From FEN-1350 sp964386005 (lineage in GTDB: Bacteria > Planctomycetota > Phycisphaerae > Sedimentisphaerales > Anaerohalosphaeraceae), in the NCBI GenBank assembly GCA_964386005.1, contig CAYLSB010000041.1, positions 1-39,148 of the forward strand: a DNA stretch of 39,148 nt, given 5' to 3'. Position 1 is the first letter of the stretch; each line of letters opens with the position of its first letter. The position numbers were made by a program, and so were the translations under genes. The notes beneath the pieces were generated by a model. It worked only from the letters and a program-made list of their open reading frames with translations. It was not told the origin of the DNA and did not search any database. This document shows positions 1-7,562 of this stretch, one piece after another.

Positions 1-44
1 CACAGGAGACTTTTTGCTATAAATACCTTAAGGAAGTGCCATTC

Positions 45-101
45 GGGACAGTCACCTATTTCGGGTTCATAAAACAGGGAATGTCGCTTTTTTTCTGTCC
101 C
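45..101. repeat. Short inverted repeat GGGACAG...CTGTCCC
   Basis: GGGACAG at 45-51 is matched by its perfect complement CTGTCCC at 95-101, separated by 43 bases. The right arm extends as CTGTCCCTATT. The repeat lies immediately beyond the point where the RHS remnant on the minus strand stops. Motifs of this GGGACAG kind often flank REP-associated (IS200-like) transposase genes, so this could be the end of a lost element. No transposase is visible here, and seven bases could also match by chance. Confidence 0.35.
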
Positions 102-113
102 TATTTTTCTCTT

Positions 114-275
114 TCATTTGAACCGCTCGACAATCTCAATCGGGCCATTCGTATTTCGTTTTGAAAGAGCGACTACCGATCCCAGTCCATCATAATGATA
201 GAAATACCAGATACCTGAGACGGCGTCAATCATACAAAGCGGCTCGTCGATATGTTCCTGTTGGGGCTGGAAATT
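114..275 (-). pseudogene. RHS/YD-repeat protein remnant (internal core fragment)
   Basis: Read on the minus strand, this stretch encodes a recognisable piece of an RHS core. It contains HIDEPLCMID, then YFYHYDGLGSVVAL, then IVERFK and a TGA stop at 114-116. Intact RHS proteins have the same order (an IDE motif, then YxYDGLGSVVAL, then G-x-IVERY), but they continue for hundreds of residues on both sides and end in a hypervariable toxin or variable tip. No other RHS repeats are visible upstream in this frame. The open frame runs to 413, but its first ~45 residues overlap the start of the DUF4160 gene and do not look like RHS. I read this as a relic truncated at both ends, not a working gene. 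A second RHS relic lies at 38036-38130 on the plus strand. Confidence 0.6.
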
Positions 276-338
276 GGATCGATTGGTTTGTATAATGAAT
301 CCAGAATAATTGGACTGATTCATTTGCGGAGAATCTGG

Positions 339-599
339 ATGCCCGAGATATGTCGATTTTATGGTATTGTAATTGCCATTTTCTATAACGATCATTCGCC
401 ACCCCATTTTCATGCTCGATACGGGGAAAGCAAGGCCAGCATTGTGATCGGAGATTTGGCGATTCTTGAAGGGACATTACCTCCCAGAGCGTTGGGGTTG
501 GTCATGGAGTGGGCTGCAATGCATAAAGAGGAATTGATGAACGCTTGGAGCCAAGCTATGAATCAGCAGCCGCTCGGACGAATTGCTCCGTTGTCGTAA
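339..599 (+). CDS. DUF4160 family protein
   Basis: This 86-residue protein begins MPEICRFYGI and carries the DUF4160 hallmark NDHSPPHFHARY at about residues 16-27. It then has AxIxIGDLAILEGxLPPRAL and a helical end (VMEWAAMHKEELMNAW). The length fits the family, which is usually 75-90 residues. I chose the ATG at 339 because GGAGA at 328-332 is a good ribosome binding site and the family starts with MPxIxRFYGI; the frame is open further upstream but without family similarity. The gene is followed after 13 bases by a DUF2442 gene. These two families are frequent neighbours in bacteria and have been suspected to form a toxin-antitoxin-like pair, but no biochemical function is assigned. The GC content is lower than in the dnaE block, in keeping with an acquired accessory gene. 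Confidence 0.85.
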   Translation: MPEICRFYGIVIAIFYNDHSPPHFHARYGESKASIVIGDLAILEGTLPPRALGLVMEWAAMHKEELMNAWSQAMNQQPLGRIAPLS

Positions 600-612
600 C
601 CGAGGAAAAATA

Positions 613-870
613 ATGTATTACGATCTAACTGAAATACGGATTCAGAAACAAGGGGTTCTTTTTGTACGATTCGAAGACGGCCTCAATGGATCTGTAGATG
701 TATCTGAGTGGATTCATCGGGGCGGGGTTTTTGAACAGTTGCGGGATCCGTCTTTTTTTGAGAAGGCCTATATTGATCCGGATTGGAAAGTCATTTGCTG
801 GCCGGGAGAAATCGACATTGCTCCGGAAGCTTTGTACCAGGCCGTCAAAGCCGGATCATGGGCTAAATAA
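613..870 (+). CDS. DUF2442 family protein
   Basis: An 85-residue protein starting MYYDLTEIRI. It shows the DUF2442 pattern: a beta-rich LFVRFEDGLNGSVDVSEWI segment at about residues 17-35, then GGVFEQLRDPSFFEKAYIDPDWKVICWPGEIDIAPEALY. The phrase WPGEIDIAPEALY is typical of the family. The start at 613 is supported by GAGG at 602-605, eight bases upstream; an open-frame ATG at 583 would overlap the previous gene and lacks the family pattern. It forms a two-gene unit with the DUF4160 gene. DUF2442 proteins are small and uncharacterised, and are often encoded beside DUF4160. A role as the partner protein in a toxin-antitoxin-like module is an inference from that pairing only. Confidence 0.85.
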   Translation: MYYDLTEIRIQKQGVLFVRFEDGLNGSVDVSEWIHRGGVFEQLRDPSFFEKAYIDPDWKVICWPGEIDIAPEALYQAVKAGSWAK

Positions 871-1010
871 TCAAGGCCTTCTATTTATTGAAGCATTCAA
901 ATGAGGGATGTTCTGAATGGAAGATGGAAACGGGTCGAGATAATTTCCGGCGTAAGTTCTTATGACGGCTCGTTTTACGCCCGTTCTGAATATGAGCCGA
1001 TTTCTTCCAA

Positions 1011-1039
1011 TTGAACAATCACCCGATTTTCTGTAAGAT
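1011..1039 (+). promoter_or_regulatory. Putative sigma-70 promoter for dnaE
   Basis: A -35 box TTGAAC (1011-1016) is followed after exactly 17 bases by a -10 box TAAGAT (1034-1039). This lies about 60 bases before the dnaE start codon, in a 228-base gap with no convincing gene. It is the best promoter match in that gap and would drive the plus-strand run that begins with dnaE. It was found by eye only. Confidence 0.45.
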
Positions 1040-1098
1040 ACAAAAGGTATATGGATTTCGCGAGGTTCTATTCCCCGATCAAACGAACGGACTGAACG

Positions 1099-4000
1099 AT
1101 GAGCGATAAAGGATTTACGCATCTACATTTGCATACGATGTATTCGCTGCTGGATGGGGCGATCCATCCGGACCGGCTGTTTGCGCGGTGCAAGGAACTG
1201 GGGATGGATTCGGTGGCGATCACCGATCATGGGAATATGTTCGGCGTGGTCGATTTCTATCGGCATGGCCGGGATGCCGGGATCAAGCCGATCCTCGGGA
1301 TGGAGGGTTATATCGCCCCTGGCAGCCGGCTGGATAAGCAGGGCGGGGGCGGCGTCAAGGAGAATGCCTATCACCTGATCCTGCTGGCGGAGAATACGAC
1401 GGGGTATAAAAATCTATTACGGCTCAGCAGTATCGGTTTTACCGAAGGTTTCTACTATCGCCCGCGGATTGACAAAGAAGTACTGGCGGAATTTCACGAG
1501 GGTCTGATCTGTACGACGGCATGCGTGGCGGGGGAGGTACCCTCGGCGCTGGCGCGGGGCGACGAAGCGGCGGCGAAGGCGGCCGTGGAGTGGTATCTGA
1601 AACTGTTCGGTGACAAGCGTTTCTTCATCGAGGTCCAGCAGCATGCCGCAAAGGATGATATGCCGGATGTGCGTCAACCGCTGATCGATCTGGCGCGGAA
1701 GATGGGCGTGGGACTGGTGGCGACCAACGACGTGCATTTTCTCAACGCCGATGATTTCCAGGCGCACAAGGCCTTGTGTTGCATCAGCACGGGCAAAAAG
1801 ATCACCGATCCGGATGCGATGGAGTATCCGCCGGACGTGTATCTCAAGAGCCCCGCCGAGATGCGCGAAATGTTTTTCGATGTACCCGACGCCTGTGACA
1901 ACACGTTGGAAATCGCCGGACGATGCGATGTGCAGATCGATTTGAAAAGCCGCCACGCTCCCGTGTATGTCCCGCCGGATGGAAGCACGCCGGAAGAATT
2001 TCTCACAAAGCTCTGCAAAGAGGGCGTCAAGAAACGGTATGGTAAAGTCACTCCGGAGGTCAAGCAACGGTTGCAGCGAGAGCTGGAAGTGATCGAAGGC
2101 AAGGGCTTTTCGAGCTATTTCCTTATCGTGTGGGATTTCTGCAACTATGCATGGAAAAACCGGATCCCGGTGGGAGCCCGCGGCAGTGCCGTGGGTACGG
2201 TGGTGGGCTATTGCCTGGGCATCTGCGACGTCGATCCGATCCGGTACGATCTGCTGTTCGAGCGGTTTATGGATCCGGAGCGAAACGAGATGCCCGATAT
2301 CGATATCGACATCTGCCAGGATGGGCGAGCACGGGTATTGGAATATGTGCGACAGAAATACGGCCATATCGCGCAGATCATCACGTTTGGCACGATGAAA
2401 GCGCGGGCCGTGATCCGGGATGTTTGCCGCGTGCTGGATGTGCCGCTTTCGGAGGCGGACCGGCTGGCCAAGCTGGTGCCGGCCGAACTGAAAATGACGC
2501 TGGATAAAGCCCTGGATATCGAGCCGGATCTGAAGAAGGCCTATGAGTCGGATGAGCGGACACGACAGGTTCTGGATATTGGAAGAAAACTGGAGGGATT
2601 GGCACGACATTCATCGGTACATGCCTGCGGCGTCGTGATCGCCGACGAGCCGCTGACAAATTTTCTTCCGCTCTATAAGCAGCCCGGATCGGACGATCTG
2701 ATCACGCAGTTTGAAGGTCCGACGGTGGAAAAGGTCGGCCTGCTGAAGATGGACTTTCTGGGTCTTCGAACTTTAAGTGTTATTGAGCGTGCGCGGGACC
2801 TGATCCGTGAAATCCACGACGTTGAGGTCGATATCGAGAAAATCGATCTGACCGACCAGAAGGTCTTCCGGGAGATTTTCGGAACCGGACGTACGCGGGG
2901 TGTATTCCAGTTTGAATCCGGCGGGATGGTCGATCTGCTGATGAAGCTCAAGCCGGACCGCATTGAGGACCTGATCGCGGCCAATGCGCTATATCGGCCG
3001 GGACCGATGGCGCTGATTCCGGATTTCATCAAGCGCAAGCACGGCGCGCGTTGGGATGTGCCCCATCCGATCATGCGGGAAGTGCTGGAAGAGACCTTCG
3101 GCATCATGGTCTATCAGGAACAGGTGATGCGGATCTGTAACCGGCTGGGCGATATCCCGCTCCGGGAGGCCTATACGCTGATCAAGGCCATCGGCAAAAA
3201 GAAGCTGGACGTGATCGCCAAGGAAAAGACCCGATTTGTCCAGGGTTGCGTGGCCAAGAAATTGTCCGCGCAGCAGGCCGAGGAAATCTTCGACCTGATC
3301 GAACGGTTTGCCGGATACGGCTTCAATAAAAGCCACGCTACTCGATATTCGTTTGTCGCCTACCAGACCGCCTACCTGAAGGCGTATTATCCGGTGGAGT
3401 TCATGGCGGCGCTGCTGACGTATGAAATGGGCGACACGGATAAGGTCGTCGAGTATATCGGCGAGTGCAAGGAAATGGGGATCGACGTTCTTCCGCCGGA
3501 TATCAATGAAAGTTTCAGCGATTTTACGGTGATCTACGATCAAGGGAAAAAGGAAACCAAAGGCGTCATCCGGTTCGGCCTTACGGCCGTCAAGGGCGTC
3601 GGCGGCAAGGCCGTCGAGCAGATTATCGCCGCGCGGGAAAAGGTCGGGCGGTTCCGAAGTCTGTATCATTTCTGCGAGACCGTCGATCTGCGTTCGGCCA
3701 ACAAACAGGTAATCGAATCGTTGGTCAAGGCCGGGGCATTCGACCGGATGGGCGGAAGCCGTGCCCAGATGATCGCCGGTCTGGAAAAGGCCATGCAGAT
3801 CGGATCGCGAATGCAGGCGGATGTTCACAGCGGGCAGCTCAATTTCTTTTCCGGGGATACGACCGATGCCGCCGCCGACCATGAAACCCTCCCGAAGGTT
3901 CAGCCCTGGACCGAAATGCAGATGCTGACCTACGAAAAAGAGGTGTTGGGCTTTTTTGTCACGAAAAATCCCCTCAGCGAGCACGCAACCGATCTGGACG

Positions 4001-4563
4001 CGTATTCGAATACCAACACCAGCGAACTGACCGGACGGCGGGAAGGATACGAAGTGGTCATCGGCGGAATGGTGACCAAAATCCGGAATATGGTGACGAA
4101 GAAGGGCAAAACCGCCGGGGCCAAGATGGCCGTCTTTGAACTCGAGGATCTGCAGGGCAAGTGCGAGGTGGTGGTGTTCCCCAAAACCCTGGAACAGTTT
4201 GGATCTCTGCTGGCCGTGGATCGAATCCTCTTCGTCAAGGGTACTGTCGATACCAAGCGGGAAACCCCCAACATCGTCTGCGATGAGCTGATCGCGCTGG
4301 ATGAGGTTCGGGAAAAGGTCGCCGCCCGAGTGACCGTACAACTCCGGGGGGAAGAGGTGACCGAGGAACTCGTATCGCGATTGCGCACTCTTTGCGGTCT
4401 TCATCGGGGCAAAAGTCCCCTTCAGGTCAGTTTGACGACACCCGGGGGCTATCGGATTCGGGCGGTGGCGGATCGATCCCTGAGCGTACAGCCGAATGCG
4501 GAATTCTGCGAACAACTGCGATCGATCGTCGGTCGGGATCGCGTTGCGCTGGGACGGCGATGA
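1099..4563 (+). CDS. dnaE: DNA polymerase III alpha subunit
   Basis: The replicative polymerase subunit of the DNA polymerase III holoenzyme, 1154 residues (E. coli DnaE has 1160). An N-terminal PHP domain (about 1-270) begins almost at once with THLHLHT and has ITDHGN near residue 44. Its histidines look intact, so a metal-dependent nuclease activity is possible. The catalytic palm follows. The PDIDID motif gives Asp400 and Asp402, and KMDFLGLRTL supplies the third acidic residue, Asp552. GARGSAVGT and GYGFNKSHAT are further C-family polymerase motifs. The C-terminal third has helix-hairpin-helix and OB-fold regions (VVIGGMVTKIRNMVTKKG, about 993-1010). It is of the DnaE1 type rather than PolC, as there is no inserted 3'-5' exonuclease. 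The start is set by the PHP motif. The downstream membrane gene begins four bases after the stop. Confidence 0.98.
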   Translation: MSDKGFTHLHLHTMYSLLDGAIHPDRLFARCKELGMDSVAITDHGNMFGVVDFYRHGRDAGIKPILGMEGYIAPGSRLDKQGGGGVKENAYHLILLAENTTGYKNLLRLSSIGFTEGFYYRPRIDKEVLAEFHEGLICTTACVAGEVPSALARGDEAAAKAAVEWYLKLFGDKRFFIEVQQHAAKDDMPDVRQPLIDLARKMGVGLVATNDVHFLNADDFQAHKALCCISTGKKITDPDAMEYPPDVYLKSPAEMREMFFDVPDACDNTLEIAGRCDVQIDLKSRHAPVYVPPDGSTPEEFLTKLCKEGVKKRYGKVTPEVKQRLQRELEVIEGKGFSSYFLIVWDFCNYAWKNRIPVGARGSAVGTVVGYCLGICDVDPIRYDLLFERFMDPERNEMPDIDIDICQDGRARVLEYVRQKYGHIAQIITFGTMKARAVIRDVCRVLDVPLSEADRLAKLVPAELKMTLDKALDIEPDLKKAYESDERTRQVLDIGRKLEGLARHSSVHACGVVIADEPLTNFLPLYKQPGSDDLITQFEGPTVEKVGLLKMDFLGLRTLSVIERARDLIREIHDVEVDIEKIDLTDQKVFREIFGTGRTRGVFQFESGGMVDLLMKLKPDRIEDLIAANALYRPGPMALIPDFIKRKHGARWDVPHPIMREVLEETFGIMVYQEQVMRICNRLGDIPLREAYTLIKAIGKKKLDVIAKEKTRFVQGCVAKKLSAQQAEEIFDLIERFAGYGFNKSHATRYSFVAYQTAYLKAYYPVEFMAALLTYEMGDTDKVVEYIGECKEMGIDVLPPDINESFSDFTVIYDQGKKETKGVIRFGLTAVKGVGGKAVEQIIAAREKVGRFRSLYHFCETVDLRSANKQVIESLVKAGAFDRMGGSRAQMIAGLEKAMQIGSRMQADVHSGQLNFFSGDTTDAAADHETLPKVQPWTEMQMLTYEKEVLGFFVTKNPLSEHATDLDAYSNTNTSELTGRREGYEVVIGGMVTKIRNMVTKKGKTAGAKMAVFELEDLQGKCEVVVFPKTLEQFGSLLAVDRILFVKGTVDTKRETPNIVCDELIALDEVREKVAARVTVQLRGEEVTEELVSRLRTLCGLHRGKSPLQVSLTTPGGYRIRAVADRSLSVQPNAEFCEQLRSIVGRDRVALGRR

Positions 4564-4567
4564 ACCG

Positions 4568-5413
4568 ATGACCATGAAGCAATTCCAGGATAGGGAATCA
4601 ACGCAAAACGCCGACGAGGCATCTTCCGTCGGGCCGACCGCCGGTACCGGCACGAAGGCGGGATTTTGGACGATTGTCCGCCGTCGATGGACGGAGGTGG
4701 TCATGCTGGTTGTTCTGTATGCCGGGCTCATGATCTGGTTTTTATGGCTATACAATGAAATGAATCAAGGCGACAATTCGCTGATGCGGTATTTGTCCCA
4801 GGGCAGGGCGTTCGTGATCGGGCTGGTAAGCTCGGCGTATTTTCTTGTCGTCGAGTCGCTGCTGTTGGGTTTTATGATATCGGCGGTCGTGGAAGGCGAT
4901 CGACGACAAGATCCGCTGGTTCTTCTTCGAGCCGGGCGATATTATCTGTGGCGGTGGCTGCGCTTTCAGATCGGTCTTGGCGTCGTTCTGCTTCTGATTG
5001 CCGAGGTCTGCTATGCGGTGATCCATGCGACGTTTCCGGGCACGAATGTTGAAAAAACCGACACGATTCCCGGATGGGTGGAGGCAACGTGTTTGACGGT
5101 ATCCTTGTTGGTTCTGATGAAGGTGTCCATCCTGATGCCGGCGGATATGATCGTCCGTAACCGAATGGTGATCGCTTCGGCGAAGGCGATGCGGGAGTAT
5201 TCGTTGGAGAGGTTCAAAGGGTTGATCGGATTGTATCTGATCTGGCAGGCGGGTATGATTCTGTTGAGTGTTTTGGGACACGAGCCGCTGCACGGCGGGA
5301 TGAGGTATGCCGTTTGGACCGGTCTGGCGATCTGGGTCAGCACGTGGCGATTTGCGGCGTTTCTTAAGGGCGTTCTGGATGTGAGGGACCGGATTCGGCC
5401 GTGCGGAGTTTGA
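4568..5413 (+). CDS. Uncharacterised polytopic membrane protein
   Basis: A 281-residue protein I do not recognise. A soluble, Ser/Thr/Asp-rich N-terminus of about 35 residues precedes a run of hydrophobic segments. Five or six transmembrane helices are visible: VVMLVVLYAGLMIWFLWLY, AFVIGLVSSAYFLVVESLLLGFMI, IGLGVVLLLIAEVCYAVI, CLTVSLLVLMKVSILMPA, LIGLYLIWQAGMILLSVLG, and a weaker one near WTGLAIWVSTW. The C-terminus (LDVRDRIRP) is charged and probably cytoplasmic. The frame is open from 4496 inside dnaE. The ATG at 4568 comes just after the dnaE stop, and a second ATG at 4574 is also possible. The gene sits tightly between dnaE and tmk, so it is probably co-transcribed, but nothing in it points to a replication role. 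No catalytic motif is visible. Confidence 0.75.
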   Translation: MTMKQFQDRESTQNADEASSVGPTAGTGTKAGFWTIVRRRWTEVVMLVVLYAGLMIWFLWLYNEMNQGDNSLMRYLSQGRAFVIGLVSSAYFLVVESLLLGFMISAVVEGDRRQDPLVLLRAGRYYLWRWLRFQIGLGVVLLLIAEVCYAVIHATFPGTNVEKTDTIPGWVEATCLTVSLLVLMKVSILMPADMIVRNRMVIASAKAMREYSLERFKGLIGLYLIWQAGMILLSVLGHEPLHGGMRYAVWTGLAIWVSTWRFAAFLKGVLDVRDRIRPCGV

Positions 5414-5423
5414 GGCATTGTGG

Positions 5424-6044
5424 ATGAAAAATAATGACGGTCGATTTCTTGTTTTGGATGGGCCCGATGGCTGCGGTAAAAGTACCCAGGCGCGATGGCT
5501 GACGGAGACATTGCGTGCCGACGGGAAGCAAGTGGTTGCCTATCGCGATCCGGGGACGACCGCGGCGGGGGAGGCGATCCGGTCGATTCTACTGGATTCC
5601 GTACAGATGAAGATCGCAGCCAATACCGAAGCGCTGCTATTCATGGCGGCCCGAGCCCAGTTGTGGCATGAGCACATTGCCGAAGACCTTGCGGCCGGGC
5701 GGTGGGTACTGATGGATCGATGGATTTCAAGTACCTGTGCCTATCAGGGATACGCCGGCGGATTGGGAATCGAGAAGGTTATCGAGATCGGGCGAGCGAG
5801 TCTGGAACGGGTCTGGCCGGATGTCACGATTGTGTTGGATGTGGATACGACGACGGCCGCGGGACGAATGAACCGAGCGCTGGATCGGATGGAGCAAAAG
5901 GGACAATCATACCACGCGAAGGTACGCGAGGGATTTTTGAAACTTACCGAAATGTATCCGGACCACGTCCGGGTGGTGGATGCGACTCAACCCATCGAAA
6001 ACGTGCAAGCGGAGGTATGGAAGATCATTCATTCGATCGAATAG
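5424..6044 (+). CDS. tmk: Thymidylate kinase
   Basis: Phosphorylates dTMP to dTDP with ATP, an essential cytoplasmic step of dTTP synthesis. The 206-residue protein has the P-loop GPDGCGKST at residues 13-21, then the dTMP-binding segment YRDPGTTAAGEAIR. The MDRWISSTCAYQG motif follows near residues 96-108 (compare DRxxxSxxAYQG in the family), and a LID-like region RMNRALDRMEQKG sits around 152-164. The usual motif reads REPGGT; here it is RDPGTT, a mild variant. GAGG at 5412-5415, eight bases upstream, supports the ATG at 5424 over an in-frame TTG at 5418. It begins ten bases after the upstream membrane gene and lies two genes before holB, an arrangement shared with the Bacillus tmk-holB region. 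Confidence 0.96.
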   Translation: MKNNDGRFLVLDGPDGCGKSTQARWLTETLRADGKQVVAYRDPGTTAAGEAIRSILLDSVQMKIAANTEALLFMAARAQLWHEHIAEDLAAGRWVLMDRWISSTCAYQGYAGGLGIEKVIEIGRASLERVWPDVTIVLDVDTTTAAGRMNRALDRMEQKGQSYHAKVREGFLKLTEMYPDHVRVVDATQPIENVQAEVWKIIHSIE

Positions 6045-6064
6045 CCCGATCGAGGGTTAATTGT

Positions 6065-6247
6065 ATGTGTACAAATTGGAAACTGAAACATGAGATCATG
6101 GGACAGCTTCTCTGGCTCTTTCCTCTATTAGCGGTAATTGCCATGATGATGGTACCTTCGGTCATCAATCATCCTGTTCGGAGCAGCGTAATTTTTGTCG
6201 GCTTCATTATTGGTGGAGGGATCTATATATGGAAACGAAAAAGGTAA
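6065..6247 (+). CDS. Small two-helix membrane protein
   Basis: A 60-residue open frame starting MCTNWKLKHE. It contains two strongly hydrophobic stretches, LLWLFPLLAVIAMMMVPSVI and SSVIFVGFIIGGGIYIW, and a basic end (KRKR), as expected for a small inner-membrane hairpin protein. It fits neatly in the space between tmk and holB, 20 bases after the tmk stop and 18 bases before the holB start. No clear ribosome binding site is visible and I recognise no family. The same frame is open much further upstream inside tmk, so the start is a judgement. It could be a real small gene or a chance frame. Confidence 0.45.
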   Translation: MCTNWKLKHEIMGQLLWLFPLLAVIAMMMVPSVINHPVRSSVIFVGFIIGGGIYIWKRKR

Positions 6248-6265
6248 GTTAATGGAATCGACTCG

Positions 6266-7498
6266 ATGAGTCTTCGGGATGTATTATGTCAGGACAAGGC
6301 GATCGGATCGCTGATGAAGGCGGTGCGGGAGAATCGCCTTGCGCACGCGTACATCTTCGCCGGCGAAGAAGGAGTCGGCAAGTTCACGACGGCGCGGGAA
6401 TTCGCCAGGATGCTGCTCTGCCTGAATCCAGATCCCTCGATGCGGAATCCGGCGAAGAAAAAAAGTCCGCCAAAAGGTCTTTTTGGCGACGACGAAAAGG
6501 AACATGCCGAGTCCGCAGGGGCCGGACTTGCGGTTGTGGGCCCGAACAATCTCGACAGTTGCGGACATTGCGAATCGTGCAAGCTGATCGATGCCGGAAC
6601 GCATCCGGATTTCCGGGTGGTGTATAAGGAATTATTGCCTTTTACGAAAGATCCGAAGAACAAAGACAAGAAGACTCCGGCGGATTTATCCATTGATGTG
6701 ATCCGCGATTTTTTGATCGAACCGGCTTCCCGTCGGCCACAGATTGGAGAAGCATCGGTGTTTGTGGTTCGGGAATCGGAGAAGGCCAACCGATATAGCG
6801 CCAATGCCATGCTCAAGATTCTGGAAGAACCCCCGAAGCATTGCACGATCATCCTGTTGTGCACGCAGGCGGACGATCTGCTGCCCACCATTCGGTCGCG
6901 GTGTCAAATGATCCGGTTCGGGCCCGTGGAGGAAGGTAGGATTGTTGAGCGGCTTGTCGCGGAGGGATTGGATCGAACGCAGGCCGGGTTCTGGGCGAGG
7001 TTCAGCCGGGGCAGCCTCGGGGTCGCACGGCAATGGGCGGAAACCCAATTCGGCGAGCGGGGAATCTACGCGATCAAGCGGGAACTGGTGGAACGGCTGG
7101 CGAATCTGCGGCCGGGAGATATTCTGGAATTGACCGAATGGCTGGTCGCGGCAGGTAAGGAAATTATCGAGGCATGGGAGGAAACGGCCGAGAATACCAA
7201 CAAAAGCGACATTAGCCGGCGAGTCAGGAAGGGATTGCTTCGAATGATGATCGCGGCGTATGAAGATGCCATGCTGCTGGGACTTTCGACCCGACGGGAA
7301 TTGATCCATGACGATCAGCGGGAACATATCCGGACCCTGGCCAGGAATCAATCGGTCGAAACCCTGGCCGATTGGATCGCCGAAGGGTATGAAAAGATTC
7401 GTTGGATCGATGCCAGCGTGAACGAAAAGCTGATTTTCGAGCAATACTTGTTCTGTGTCTGCGGATGTGATATAATCCGGTTTTTCAATGTGGAGTAA
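6266..7498 (+). CDS. holB: DNA polymerase III delta' subunit (clamp-loader AAA+ protein)
   Basis: A 410-residue clamp-loader subunit that helps load the sliding clamp with DnaX and delta. The N-terminus is typical (MSLRDVLCQDKAIGSLMKAV, LAHAYIFAG). The Walker A-like loop is GEEGVGKFT (33-41). A zinc module uses Cys52 and Cys99-x2-Cys102-x2-Cys105, as in CGHCESC. Between the first cysteine and the others is an extra charged loop of about 45 residues, absent from the compact E. coli protein. NAMLKILEEPP and the sensor TIRSRCQMIRF are both present; the SRC motif is shared by DnaX and delta' proteins. I prefer delta' over DnaX because of the genomic position between tmk and ricT and the absence of a long DnaX-like tail. 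The loop KFT replaces the usual KTT/KST, so ATP binding may be weak or absent. Confidence 0.92.
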   Translation: MSLRDVLCQDKAIGSLMKAVRENRLAHAYIFAGEEGVGKFTTAREFARMLLCLNPDPSMRNPAKKKSPPKGLFGDDEKEHAESAGAGLAVVGPNNLDSCGHCESCKLIDAGTHPDFRVVYKELLPFTKDPKNKDKKTPADLSIDVIRDFLIEPASRRPQIGEASVFVVRESEKANRYSANAMLKILEEPPKHCTIILLCTQADDLLPTIRSRCQMIRFGPVEEGRIVERLVAEGLDRTQAGFWARFSRGSLGVARQWAETQFGERGIYAIKRELVERLANLRPGDILELTEWLVAAGKEIIEAWEETAENTNKSDISRRVRKGLLRMMIAAYEDAMLLGLSTRRELIHDDQREHIRTLARNQSVETLADWIAEGYEKIRWIDASVNEKLIFEQYLFCVCGCDIIRFFNVE

Positions 7499-7562
7499 GA
7501 AATGATCTTTGCCCTGACCGGACGGTTTCGTTCGGCCGGGTGGAATTTTGTCGCAGGAATAC

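Noticed and set aside
9..170. A plus-strand frame reading through the left inverted repeat (FGTVTYF...)
   Set aside because: It runs across the repeat arms and has no start codon or family match. It is better explained as repeat sequence.
2989..4755. A 588-codon minus-strand frame opposite the 3' half of dnaE
   Set aside because: It is His/Gln/Leu-rich without family motifs and lies wholly against conserved DnaE coding sequence, including parts encoding known motifs.
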